Assembly (NCBI RefSeq): GCF_019977235.1
Contig: NZ_AP024646.1
Coordinates: 4,402,001-4,466,000, forward strand
DNA length: 64,000 bases
Direction: 5' to 3'
From: Arthrobacter sp. StoSoilB5
Lineage (GTDB): Bacteria > Actinomycetota > Actinomycetes > Actinomycetales > Micrococcaceae
Shown: one piece after another, positions 27,800 to 36,791 of the stretch
Numbering within the stretch: the first letter of the stretch is position 1
Layout of the letters: every line of letters begins with the position of its first letter
Notes under the pieces: generated by a model
The model's database searches: none
The model's input: the letters and a program-made list of their open reading frames with translations, nothing else
What the model was told of the DNA's origin: nothing
Made by a program: the position numbers and the translations under genes

Positions 27800-29094
27800 T
27801 CGTAGCCGATCATTGTGGGTGCATCAAAGCCAACGGGCAAACACCATGCAGTCGTATCCTCCTCCCGGGGTGAACTGGCAGAGAGCCTCGCATTCAGGTC
27901 CGGCCAGGCTGGTCCACGCACCAGACCTTCGGGCCCCCATCTCAATGCCGTAACAACCCTTTGGCCATCCAAGGACTCCGTCAGTACCCCGATTGAGCCG
28001 ACTTTTCGCCCCAAAGGCGTGCGTTCCACGTGAATCACAACGTCCAGTGCACTTGAGACCTGCAACTTCACGGCCTCAGCGTTCAATCCTGCGAGCGCGC
28101 CGAGGGCTGTCAGCCGCGCCGGCACAGCTTCAGCGGTGTTGGCGTGGATTGTTCCTCCACCGCCTGTGTGTCCCGTATTGAGCGCCGTGAGCAGTTCGCG
28201 GACCTCGGCGCCCCTGCACTCCCCCACAATCAGCCGGTCCGGTCGCATACGCAAGGCCTGACGGACCAGTTCGCCAAGGTCCAGGGCCCCACCTCCCTCA
28301 AGGTTTCCGTGGCGGGATTCAAGCGCTACCACATGCGGATGGACCGGGTTGAGCTCAGCGGCGTCCTCAATCAATACCAAGCGCTCGGATGGGTGGCTCA
28401 ATCCGAGCATGGTGGACAGGAGCGTTGTTTTCCCGGATCCAGTGGCGCCGCTGATCAGGAAGCTCAGCCGTCGCTCCACGATGGCATGGAGAAGGGCCTC
28501 GATGTGCTCGTTGAACATGCCACCTTCGCGCAGCTCAGCCATAGTGAAGGTTTCTTCGCGTCGAATTCGAATGGACAGCAGAGTCCCTGAGGTCGAGATC
28601 GGCGCCAGCACTGCATGTACGCGATAGCCACCTTTGAGCCTGACATCCACGCATGGAGAACCATCGTCCAAGCGGCGGCCGCCCGCCGAGACCAGTCTGG
28701 CGGCAAGCGCCCTGATCTGTCCTTCAGAATCGAACTGCACGGAAGACCGTTCCAGGCCTTGCCCGCGGTCCATCCATACAGAGTCTGGACCGTTGACGAA
28801 GATGTCTGTGACAGAGGGGTCATGGGCAAGCTGCTGGAGCGGCCCGAGGCCATTCAATTCCGCATTGATGGACTCCGCGGCCGCCAATGCTCCGGCAGTA
28901 CCCAGCAGCTTGCCACTTGCCTGGACGGCGGCAGCAACGGCAGATGGTGTGACCGGCCCATTCCCGGCAAGGACAGACTCCCGCACGGTTTCGAGAAGCA
29001 TGGAGTCCAACCGGCGGCTTCGGCTGCGGCGCCCTCCTCTCAGCGGCGTGCCCGTCCGCGGCCATCCCTGAGCGCCCTTCTCCGGACTGCTCAT
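27796..29094 (-). CDS. tadA: TadA/CpaF-type secretion ATPase
   Basis: A 432-residue hexameric ATPase that powers pilus assembly. Walker A is ISGATGSGKTTLLSTML near residue 228; LVLIEDAAEL is the Asp box; ALRMRPDRLIVGECRG carries Walker B; and TGHTGGGGTIHAN is the His box. This agrees with the TadA/CpaF family rather than the retraction ATPases. Its ATG overlaps the CpaE-like gene by 4 bases. Confidence 0.93.
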   Translation of the reverse strand: MSSPEKGAQGWPRTGTPLRGGRRSRSRRLDSMLLETVRESVLAGNGPVTPSAVAAAVQASGKLLGTAGALAAAESINAELNGLGPLQQLAHDPSVTDIFVNGPDSVWMDRGQGLERSSVQFDSEGQIRALAARLVSAGGRRLDDGSPCVDVRLKGGYRVHAVLAPISTSGTLLSIRIRREETFTMAELREGGMFNEHIEALLHAIVERRLSFLISGATGSGKTTLLSTMLGLSHPSERLVLIEDAAELNPVHPHVVALESRHGNLEGGGALDLGELVRQALRMRPDRLIVGECRGAEVRELLTALNTGHTGGGGTIHANTAEAVPARLTALGALAGLNAEAVKLQVSSALDVVIHVERTPLGRKVGSIGVLTESLDGQRVVTALRWGPEGLVRGPAWPDLNARLSASSPREEDTTAWCLPVGFDAPTMIGYE

Positions 29095-30209
29095 TCAAAA
29101 GCGCCGTTCAATTCAAGGACGCCCTGGGCAAAACGGTTCACGGACTTGCGACGGCCCATTTCAAGCAGCCGCCCGAGTTCCGTCCCTGCTGCCACTCCGC
29201 GAATCTCCGGCACGATCCCCAATAGTGGCAGCGCAAGTGACTCGGCAATGAGTTGTGCGTCAACGGCCGAGGGGCCGCTGCCTCGGAGCACCAATCCCGC
29301 CTCTACGGGTGGCAGTTCGTTGAGGATGCGTGCCGCGGCGACGGCTGGCTTGAGGTGCGCTCGGGTCACCAACAGGATCTTCTCGCAGTCCCAGGCAAAT
29401 GCCCGCAGGCCCTCCCCGCTTCGTCCGATGTCCACCACGATGAGTTCGAAGCTGCGTCGCGCGGAATCCATGACAGCGGCCACAGAACCAGCATCCGGTG
29501 CAGTGAACGCTTCCCGTGTACCCGGCCACGAAAGGAACGCGAAGCCTCCCGCCACAGGCAGGGAATCGCGGAATTGGACGGGATCAATACTTCCCCGTGT
29601 TTCGGCGAAATCCGGCCAGCGCAAGCCAGCCAGCTCTTGGACAGTGATTGCCAATTCCAGGCCCCCGCCCCACGGGTCGCCGTCTACCAGCATGGTGCTG
29701 ATGCCATGGCCCGCCGCTGCCTGGGCAAGCCAAATGGCTGCCGTCGAAGCCCCGGCCCCGCCGCAGCCTCCCACGATCCCCATGACGATTCCGCCAGGTT
29801 CCGGCGATCCGGACACACTCAGGTACTCGGCCAACCAGTTCGCCGCCTCTGGAAGGACAGCTACGCGCTCTGCGCCCAACGCAGCGGCCAGTCGCCAAAG
29901 GTCGTCGCCTTCAATGGACCTGCCCAATAAGACCGTGGGCGCCTGTCTTCGTGGCGGCAGCTCGCGAATGTCGCTGCCTACCAGGACAACGTCGGCGCCA
30001 TCCCAAACGTGCAGTGCCTCTCCGACGTCGGTGGCCACCTGGAGGCTGCCACCTGCTGCCGCGACGATCCGTCGCGCCTCCTCCTGAAGGTAGGCGTCGC
30101 CGGTGACGAGGAGGATGCCGGCAGCTTCACGCGGCGTCCATGAGTCCTCCGTGGCCTGCCGCATAGGTTGGTTGCTGGACCGTCTGTGCCGAAGATGTCG
30201 CTTGGTCAT
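29091..30209 (-). CDS. CpaE-like ATPase of the Tad locus
   Basis: A 372-residue protein, first gene of the Tad operon. The N-terminal 130 residues form a receiver-like domain (GILLVTGDAYLQEEARRIVA, DVVLVGSDIREL). The rest is a MinD/ParA-type ATPase fold with the deviant Walker A loop GIVGGCGGAGASTAAIWLA and ELIVVDIGRSG as Walker B. CpaE proteins place the pilus machine in the cell. The start is probably ATG 30209, with GGGAAAG before it; ATG 30164 is possible. The longer frame to 30425 overlaps the divergent polymerase gene. Confidence 0.85.
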   Translation of the reverse strand: MTKRHLRHRRSSNQPMRQATEDSWTPREAAGILLVTGDAYLQEEARRIVAAAGGSLQVATDVGEALHVWDGADVVLVGSDIRELPPRRQAPTVLLGRSIEGDDLWRLAAALGAERVAVLPEAANWLAEYLSVSGSPEPGGIVMGIVGGCGGAGASTAAIWLAQAAAGHGISTMLVDGDPWGGGLELAITVQELAGLRWPDFAETRGSIDPVQFRDSLPVAGGFAFLSWPGTREAFTAPDAGSVAAVMDSARRSFELIVVDIGRSGEGLRAFAWDCEKILLVTRAHLKPAVAAARILNELPPVEAGLVLRGSGPSAVDAQLIAESLALPLLGIVPEIRGVAAGTELGRLLEMGRRKSVNRFAQGVLELNGAFE

Positions 30210-30324
30210 GAAGCCACTTTCCCGGCGTAGATGGCCATGACATAAGCTCCCAATCAACCCATGTGGACAATCCAGCCCAAGCAGGGGGTGTGGAGGAACA
30301 GTTGATGCACTCGCACAGGGCAGA

Positions 30325-32025
30325 ATGGACACCATGTATTTGCTGCTCGCCGCCCATCCGGACGGCGCAGCCATACAAAGAGTCTCTCCCACAGGGAAGG
30401 CCACGACGGATGCGCGCGTGGTCACCCGGGATGAGCTGCCCGGCGTCGTCCGTGAACTGGAAAGCCAGCGGCCCCGCTGGGTGTGGCATCGTGCGCAGGA
30501 CTGCTACCCGGAGCTCCTGATGCACGGCGTGAAGCTGGAGCGTTGCCACGATCTCGCTCTCTGCGGAGCTATCCTGGCGCACTCCTCTTTCACGGCACAC
30601 ACAGACTACGCAAAGAACGCTGAAAAGCTCACGCAGGACGATGACACGACGCCGCCCCGCGCGCTGCAGCCCCCGCCCCCACCCTCCGATCAAGGGGCGC
30701 TCTTCGACGACTTCAGGCCGACATCCACAAGTCCAGGGCTCGCCGAACTGCGGGATGAGTTTGCAGCGCAACAGCACGCGATTGCCCAGGTCACCGCAGA
30801 CGACCAACGGAAGCAACGCCTGCAATTGCTGCTTGCGGCCGAGTCCGCCTGTGCCATCGTTGCGGTGGAAATGCAACACGCCGGTGTCCCGTGGCGGGAG
30901 GAGGTGCACGAGCAGATTCTTGCCGACGTACTCGGGCCCCGTCCGCCACTTGGCCATAGGCCCCGGGCACTTGAGGTGCTGTGCAACGAACTGCGGAATA
31001 TCCTCAATTCACCGGGCCTGAACCCGGACTCCCCCCAGGACCTGATGCGGGCGCTGCATCGGAACGGAATCGAGGTCAAAAGCACACGGCAATGGGAGCT
31101 TCAAGAGTCCAAACACCCCGCGATCCAGCCCCTGCTCGCATATAAGAAGCTGTCCCGGCTGCACACCGCAAATGGTTGGGCCTGGCTGGATGCCTGGGTC
31201 CACGATGGCCGGTTCCACCCCGAATATGTGGTGGGGGGCGTAGTGTCCGGCAGGTGGGCTTCCCGTGGTGGCGGTGCGCTGCAGATTCCCAGGAATATCC
31301 GTGCCGCAGTCCATGCGGACCCTGGCCACAAGCTCATCGTCGCCGATGCCTCGCAACTGGAACCGCGCGTCCTTGTAGCGCTTGCCCAGGACGCAAAAAT
31401 GGCCGAGGCCGCCCGCGACAAGGACCTTTACGCCGGTATCGCGGCCCAAGGCTTCGGTGGGGATCGGTCCAAGGCGAAGGTTGCGCTGCTCGGCGCCATT
31501 TACGGCGCAACCACCGGTGAATCGGGCAGGCTCATGCCGCAGCTGGCACGTACTTATCCGCGTGCCGTGGGCTTTGTGGAGCAGGCAGCCAGGGAAGGCG
31601 AAGCCGGGCGGACCGTCACCACCCGTTTGGGACGAAGCAGCCCACCACCGTCCACCGGCTGGTTGCGAAGCCAGCAGTCCACCACTGCCGAGGAACAGCG
31701 GCGAGCCGACAACCTGGCGCGCTCCCGTGGCCGGTTCACGCGGAACTTCGTAGTTCAGGGCTCCGCCGCGGAATGGGCCTCGTGCTGGTTGGCGGAATTA
31801 CGACGACGGCTGCGGGCCTTGCACGCCGAAGGCTCACCCTCAGGGGAACTCGTCTTCTTCCTCCACGACGAAGTGATGGTCCATGCCCCGAACGAAGCCG
31901 TGGATGCCTGCATCCAAGCGATCGAGGAGTCCGCAAACGCAGCGAAAGAGCTCATGTTCGGCCGGATTCCGGTCGAATTCCCGGTGAGTGTCGCCGTCGT
32001 CGATTCTTACGACAAAGCGAAGTAG
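30325..32025 (+). CDS. PolA-like DNA polymerase with N-terminal exonuclease-like region
   Basis: A 566-residue family A polymerase-like protein. Motif A is KLIVADASQLEPRVLVALA near residue 340, the O-helix region is RSKAKVALLGAIYGATTGES, and motif C is FLHDEVMVHAP with the His-Asp-Glu triad near residue 520. The N-terminal 200 residues are short and lack clear DEDD exonuclease residues. Annotations of this actinobacterial family usually read 3'-5' exonuclease/DNA polymerase; the cell role is unknown. The ATG at 30325 follows AGGG; ATG 30334 is an alternative. It diverges from the Tad operon. Confidence 0.85.
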   Translation: MDTMYLLLAAHPDGAAIQRVSPTGKATTDARVVTRDELPGVVRELESQRPRWVWHRAQDCYPELLMHGVKLERCHDLALCGAILAHSSFTAHTDYAKNAEKLTQDDDTTPPRALQPPPPPSDQGALFDDFRPTSTSPGLAELRDEFAAQQHAIAQVTADDQRKQRLQLLLAAESACAIVAVEMQHAGVPWREEVHEQILADVLGPRPPLGHRPRALEVLCNELRNILNSPGLNPDSPQDLMRALHRNGIEVKSTRQWELQESKHPAIQPLLAYKKLSRLHTANGWAWLDAWVHDGRFHPEYVVGGVVSGRWASRGGGALQIPRNIRAAVHADPGHKLIVADASQLEPRVLVALAQDAKMAEAARDKDLYAGIAAQGFGGDRSKAKVALLGAIYGATTGESGRLMPQLARTYPRAVGFVEQAAREGEAGRTVTTRLGRSSPPPSTGWLRSQQSTTAEEQRRADNLARSRGRFTRNFVVQGSAAEWASCWLAELRRRLRALHAEGSPSGELVFFLHDEVMVHAPNEAVDACIQAIEESANAAKELMFGRIPVEFPVSVAVVDSYDKAK

Positions 32026-32068
32026 GCACCTGCTTGTCCACCCCGGCTGTCAGGGGGAAACTGGCCAC

Positions 32069-32989
32069 GTGGGCTCCGAGGTGCGTGATTCCCTGGAATC
32101 GTACATAGCCTTCCAACTTGCAGAGCTGGAGGGCTGCTTGCCGCTGGTTGCCGCCGCTGACCAGGAAGCCGTCCACGGCGCCCGGCTGGCACTTCGGCGG
32201 CTCCGTTCTGTCCTTTCATGCTACAAATCCGTTCTACCCGACCTCAAGGAGGCCACCGGTCGGGATATCCGATGGCTGGCGCGATCCCTCGGCGAAGCCC
32301 GTGATGCATACGTTCTGTCCCAGCGTTTGATGTTGTGGCTGGCTGCCTCAGAGCACTGGCTGTCGCCGGACGCCATCCAAGAAGCCGTTGACCAGCTCCT
32401 GGCCAGCAGTAATGGGATGGCAACGCGTGTAGGGACGGGAAGGCGATGGCAGGGCATCGTCCGTGCGACCCGTCAGACCTTCCTTCCCAATACCGAGCCC
32501 TCGGCGGTAGCCGAAAATGAGAACCGTCCCAGTCTTCTCGAAGTGGTCAACCTCCTCCAGCCGCTCTGGGAGACGGTACAGAAAAGCTTGGAGGCTGCGC
32601 AGGGAAGTTTGAAGGCTGCGCAGGGAAGCTCGGACACGGCGGGCGCGCATGCCGTTGAAGCGGAGGACAACGAACTGCTCCATGGCGCGCGAAAGGACAT
32701 CAAGGTATTGCGGTACTCTGTGGAGGCGGTGGCCAATGTCCTGGGGGCAGGTGCCACGGCCATCATCCAACCGTCCATGGTCCTGCAGCGCCTTCTCGGT
32801 GAACAGCACGACAGCGTGACTGGCCAGGAATGGATAAGGAACCTTGCAGAAATGCCCGGTGTCGAGCTTTTGGATATTGAGGCCCTTCAAAGCATGGAAC
32901 AGCGTCGGATCGCAGAGGCCGAAGTGGGTCTCCGGGCAGCCTTACTTAGCTCCCCCATCCCTGAGCCTCGCCAAGTGCTGCTGGGTTGA
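32069..32989 (+). CDS. CHAD-domain protein
   Basis: A 306-residue helical CHAD protein; these bind inorganic polyphosphate. Two half-domains each carry the conserved His and basic residues: VHGARLALRRLRSVLSCYKS near residue 37 and LLHGARKDIKVLRYSVEAV near 205. Between them is a duplicated SLEAAQGSLKAAQGS encoded by a 21-bp DNA repeat. No CYTH domain is attached. The start is probably GTG 32069, 43 bases after the polymerase stop, although AGGGGG is spaced a little far; the frame stays open into the polymerase gene. Confidence 0.8.
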   Translation: MGSEVRDSLESYIAFQLAELEGCLPLVAAADQEAVHGARLALRRLRSVLSCYKSVLPDLKEATGRDIRWLARSLGEARDAYVLSQRLMLWLAASEHWLSPDAIQEAVDQLLASSNGMATRVGTGRRWQGIVRATRQTFLPNTEPSAVAENENRPSLLEVVNLLQPLWETVQKSLEAAQGSLKAAQGSSDTAGAHAVEAEDNELLHGARKDIKVLRYSVEAVANVLGAGATAIIQPSMVLQRLLGEQHDSVTGQEWIRNLAEMPGVELLDIEALQSMEQRRIAEAEVGLRAALLSSPIPEPRQVLLG

Positions 32990-33210
32990 TCATCCGGCGC
33001 GATTGGTCATGAACCCGCAAGCGCCGCAGATTAGCTGCCACCCTCCGCTCAAGCCAGTCATATCTCGCAGTGTGATGGTGGATGACCCTTGCATGACAGG
33101 TACCACCGAGTAACTTTATTTCCCGCTGGCTTCTGGATACGTTCTCTACGTGGGCCCGGCACACCGGCCCCGCACTGTTGCAAGGAAGCACCAAGGGGGA
33201 CAGCAAAAAA

Positions 33211-33411
33211 ATGGCTGGCAGGTTCGAAATTCTCAAAGACAGCGACGGCTCGTACCGGTTCCGCCTTACCGCGGCGGACGGAACGGTTGTAGCGGAGTCA
33301 CCAACGTTCAAGCATCTCAAGGGCGTGGTGGATGGCATCAATGCAGTGCGTGAAAACGCCGCAACGGGGCTGATCGTGGACCGCTCGACGGCGAACCGCA
33401 GGGCCGCCTGA
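33211..33411 (+). CDS. DUF1508 (YegP-like) small protein
   Basis: A 66-residue protein made of a single DUF1508 unit (GRFEILKDSDGSYRFRLTAADG, then ESPTFKHLKGVVDGINAVREN). E. coli YegP has two such units. Its function is not known. The ATG at 33211 follows AAGGGGGA. The 221 bp upstream hold no other gene I can see. Confidence 0.85.
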   Translation: MAGRFEILKDSDGSYRFRLTAADGTVVAESPTFKHLKGVVDGINAVRENAATGLIVDRSTANRRAA

Positions 33412-33432
33412 GGGGCACCTGCGGCGGAGCTG

Positions 33433-34110
33433 CTAAAGCTGGATCGCGTGTAGCTTGTCCTGGTCCCAGGGGACCGTCCAGCCGAGTTCATCGAACAACC
33501 CGCTGAGGACCATCCCGGTGAAGCCCCAGACCACGAGTCCGTTGACGGTGAAGCCTGGACTTGAGAACGTACGGCCGAATCGGGAAATAGTGGCGGTAAC
33601 CCGGTTGACGGGGTCCAGGAGATCCCGGACCGGTACCCGGAACACCTGGGCTGACTCTGCGTAATCGACTACGCGAACTGGCGATGGCGAGTCCCACCAT
33701 GCAAGTACGGGTGTCACCCGAAAATTGCTGCGGATGAGCCCCAGCTCGGGGATGACGCCCAGCACCTTTACACCGCTGACATCCAGCCCGGTCTCTTCAA
33801 CTGCCTCACGCAAGGCGGCAGACACCACGGAGTCGTCCTCCGGATCCACGCTGCCGCCGGGAAAAGCTACTTGGCCGGGGTGGTCGTCCAGGGTGTGAGC
33901 CCGTTCAAGCAGGAGAACATCGAGGTCAGCCGGGGCAAAAGGGCGTCCGGATTCGGCGGGGACGTTGTCCAGCACACCAAAGAGCATGAGCACGGCTGCG
34001 GCGCGGTTGGTTTCGGGCGTGACGGGCAACTGCGCCCAGTGTGAAGAATGCTGCTGCTCGCCGGCCTCAAAACGGGCTACTAATTTGGCGAGGTCCTCGA
34101 ACGCGGTCAC
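33433..34110 (-). CDS. NUDIX hydrolase, CoA pyrophosphatase-like
   Basis: A 225-residue NUDIX protein. The UPF0035-type segment [22 protein letters not shown] leads into the NUDIX box [25 protein letters not shown], as in NudL-type CoA pyrophosphatases that cut CoA to 4'-phosphopantetheine and ADP. The start is GTG at 34110, overlapping the nth stop by 4 bases (GTGA). Mycobacteria keep the same nudix-nth pairing. Confidence 0.88.
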   Translation of the reverse strand: MTAFEDLAKLVARFEAGEQQHSSHWAQLPVTPETNRAAAVLMLFGVLDNVPAESGRPFAPADLDVLLLERAHTLDDHPGQVAFPGGSVDPEDDSVVSAALREAVEETGLDVSGVKVLGVIPELGLIRSNFRVTPVLAWWDSPSPVRVVDYAESAQVFRVPVRDLLDPVNRVTATISRFGRTFSSPGFTVNGLVVWGFTGMVLSGLFDELGWTVPWDQDKLHAIQL

Positions 34111-34901
34111 CCGGGCCTCCTCTGCGATTCCATCCGGATCTCCGCAGCCCTGTGCGTCTCGGCGAGCAACTTCTCCAACAGTGCCTCATTGCCCGGCGCG
34201 AGCTCGTATTTCAACAACTTTGCGGCCTTAACAGGGTCTGTCTCACCCTCGCCATAGCTGGGACACAAACTCGCGACAGGACACGCGCCACATGCGGGTT
34301 TTTTAGCATGGCATATCCTGCGGCCATGAAAGACCACGCGGTGCGAAAGCATGGTCCAGTCCCGTGGTTCGAAGAGCTCTGCGACGTCGAACTCGATCTT
34401 GACGGGATCGTCGGATACCGTCCACCCAAAACGGCGAGCCAGCCTGCCGAAGTGGGTGTCCACGGTAATTCCGGGGACACCAAAAGCGTTCCCGAGGACC
34501 ACGTTGGCTGTTTTACGGCCGACACCCGGGAGTGTCACAAGGTCCTCGAGGCGGCCTGGAACCTCGCCGTCGTACTCGTCAACCAATCGTGTACTGAGAG
34601 CCAGGATGTTCCTGGCTTTTGCCCTGAAGAATCCCGTGGGTTGCAGGATTGATTCCAACTCCGCAGGGTCCGCTTCCGCCAAGGCACGGGCGTCAGGGTA
34701 GCGGGCAAACAGGATCTTGGTGACCTGGTTGACCAATACATCCGTGGTCTGGGCTGAGAGCACCGTGGCCACCACAAGCTCAAACGGGTTCCGGAAATCC
34801 AGCTCGGCGTGAGCATAAGGGTATTTGTCAGCCAGGACCCTGTTAATCCTGCGTGCCCGGCGTTTTACGGCGAGCGGGGAACCAGCTTCAGCGATGGTCA
34901 C
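34107..34901 (-). CDS. nth: Endonuclease III
   Basis: A 264-residue bifunctional DNA glycosylase/AP lyase for oxidised pyrimidines. The helix-hairpin-helix [18 protein letters not shown] contains the catalytic Lys, and [11 protein letters not shown] contains the catalytic Asp. The C-terminal iron-sulfur cluster ligands are C-X6-C-X2-C-X5-C in [18 protein letters not shown]. The start is GTG at 34901, ten bases after the stop of the membrane protein gene; the longer frame to 35060 overlaps that gene and is not like the family. Confidence 0.95.
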   Translation of the reverse strand: MTIAEAGSPLAVKRRARRINRVLADKYPYAHAELDFRNPFELVVATVLSAQTTDVLVNQVTKILFARYPDARALAEADPAELESILQPTGFFRAKARNILALSTRLVDEYDGEVPGRLEDLVTLPGVGRKTANVVLGNAFGVPGITVDTHFGRLARRFGWTVSDDPVKIEFDVAELFEPRDWTMLSHRVVFHGRRICHAKKPACGACPVASLCPSYGEGETDPVKAAKLLKYELAPGNEALLEKLLAETHRAAEIRMESQRRPG

Positions 34902-34911
34902 AGCGTCGTTC

Positions 34912-36333
34912 TCAGCCGCGTTCGATGTTGCTGAGCTCCCGCAGGACCCCAACCTTGCCGTCGGTATCCTGAACCAGGAATTCGTGGCCACGGTCCTCCA
35001 GTGCGAGGACCCAACCTCCTGGCTCAATGGTGAAGGCCGGAGCACCCGTCCGTTCGTCATATGCGGTTCGGGGCTGGGCTACGGCAAACCAAAAGGCTTC
35101 GTAGGCGGGCGAGGAGTCGGAATCATCCGAACGGCTGGACGGATCAACGGTGGCGCCAATGGAGTCGCTGACCGTGCGCGTATCCGCAGACACGATGGGC
35201 GTGGCCATAGTGGCAGCCCATGCACGCTCATTAGCGGGCTGCGCGGCACTTGGCTGCTGGGCTGCGGGCTGCTGGGCTTCAGGCTGCGCGGCACTTGGCT
35301 GCTGCGGGTGCTGGCTCGTGGCGGGTGCCTGTGCCGGTGACCGCCTTTCTCCAGGTTCACTCACGAGAACGTCGGGCTCGGCAGGCGAAGGCTCGGCGTG
35401 CGCAGCCGGGGCTGAGGCTGGGGCAGCAGGTGCGGGGGCGGCAGCCTGGGGTTCCGCAGCAGGCTTGCCGTCAGCCGGGTGCACGACGGCGGGGTGCACG
35501 ACGGCGGGGCCACCAGTGGGGGCCGGAGCAACGGGCTCGGACGTGGCTGGCGGAGCATATGGGCTGGCGCTGGAAGGACCTGCACCCGGTGCCTGATAAC
35601 CCGGCGCCTGGTACCCCTGCGCACCCGGAGCCTGGTATCCCCGCGCCTGTGAGCCGGGCGCCTGGGGGCCTTGCGCCTGGTACGCCGGCGTCGAGGGTCC
35701 GGTGGACGGCTTGGCCGCCTTAGGTTCTTTGGGAGGCTTGGGAGCAGCGGGCTTGCGGGTGGGAATCGCGGCTTGGCGGGCTACAACGTGGGCCGGAGTT
35801 TCCGGGCGACCCTTGAAATCGGCCGACAACCACGGCAGGTGCGGGGCCAAAACGGTGCCCGCCAGCAAGGCCACGGAACCTACCAACCCCAGCAGGACAC
35901 TGCCGTTGAAGGAATCGACGATTGTCAGGAAGAACAGCGCCACCGCGAAGGCAGCGGTCACTGAAGCGAACTGGTCAATCGAGAGCGAGCCAACGCGGAC
36001 GATTGTCCCCGGCTGCAACCGACGGGCGATGAACAACGCCACCACCACCAACGGCAGGATGATCCCCAGGAGCAGGAAGAAAAGGCTGCCCACGTTCCAA
36101 AGATTGAAACGACCACCGAACATTGGCAGGAGCGATGCGATGAACATCAGGAGTGCGGAACCGAAAACCGTGAGGTCCCGGATGGTGAAAGGGCCGGCGA
36201 CGGCGTCGTATTTGGTGGGCGCGCCTGACGCGGGATTCGATGCAGTGGTGGCACCGGCGTCGTGCGCCTTTCCAGCCGCAGTGTCCGGTCCCGTCGGATG
36301 TGAGTCGTGCGGGCCTGGGCTCAGCTGGTTCAT
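34912..36333 (-). CDS. Pro/Ala/Gln-rich membrane protein, function unknown
   Basis: A 473-residue protein. After a hydrophilic 50-residue N-terminus, about four membrane helices occupy residues 52-165 ([40 protein letters not shown] and two more). A low-complexity region of about 220 residues follows, with YQAPG repeats ([18 protein letters not shown]) and Pro/Ala/Gln runs. The last 60 residues are a folded-looking module ([31 protein letters not shown]) resembling a small beta barrel. The ATG at 36333 has AAGGAG upstream. It heads the operon with nth and the NUDIX gene. Confidence 0.75.
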   Translation of the reverse strand: MNQLSPGPHDSHPTGPDTAAGKAHDAGATTASNPASGAPTKYDAVAGPFTIRDLTVFGSALLMFIASLLPMFGGRFNLWNVGSLFFLLLGIILPLVVVALFIARRLQPGTIVRVGSLSIDQFASVTAAFAVALFFLTIVDSFNGSVLLGLVGSVALLAGTVLAPHLPWLSADFKGRPETPAHVVARQAAIPTRKPAAPKPPKEPKAAKPSTGPSTPAYQAQGPQAPGSQARGYQAPGAQGYQAPGYQAPGAGPSSASPYAPPATSEPVAPAPTGGPAVVHPAVVHPADGKPAAEPQAAAPAPAAPASAPAAHAEPSPAEPDVLVSEPGERRSPAQAPATSQHPQQPSAAQPEAQQPAAQQPSAAQPANERAWAATMATPIVSADTRTVSDSIGATVDPSSRSDDSDSSPAYEAFWFAVAQPRTAYDERTGAPAFTIEPGGWVLALEDRGHEFLVQDTDGKVGVLRELSNIERG

Positions 36334-36791
36334 CTATTTCTCCTTCGTACGGCGGCGCCTTGGACAATCCGGACCGGTATTCTCCGCGTGCTTCCACGGA
36401 AAACCGGACACACCTGAAGATGCGTCCCAAGACTTATTCAGCCTATGCCACCCCACTGACAGTCTTCTAGCTGAAAACGGCCAAGCTGCTCCGTCCACAG
36501 CAAACTCCAAGGTGCCTTACAGTTCCGGGCCGCCTTACAGCCAAGCAACGGCAGCTGCCGTCATGTAAACGGTTCCTGACGGTCCAACCCGCCATTCGTC
36601 GCCGAATCCGTACCGCTCGCTGACCGTTTTGTGACCACGCACACGTAGGACCTCCCGAAGCGATAGGGTTGAAGGCGGACAGCACTCTGCGGATCCTCCG
36701 CGCGGGACGCACAAGGCCGGTTAACGGCTGGGGTGCGCATCCTGCAGGCGGCGTCCGCGGCAGCAAAGATCGATGAATAATGAGGTTCACC
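36334..36791. other. Intergenic region upstream of acs
   Basis: These 458 bp hold no gene I can support. They must contain divergent promoters for the membrane-protein operon and acs. TGTGA-CCACGC-ACACG at 36630-36645 resembles a degenerate Crp/GlxR half-site, and TAGGGT at about 36665 could be a -10 element for acs. Neither is strong evidence. Confidence 0.4.

Noticed and set aside
28615..30087. 490-codon open frame on the + strand over tadA/cpaE
   Set aside because: It is antisense to two well-supported genes, with Ser/Pro/Arg-rich low-complexity content.
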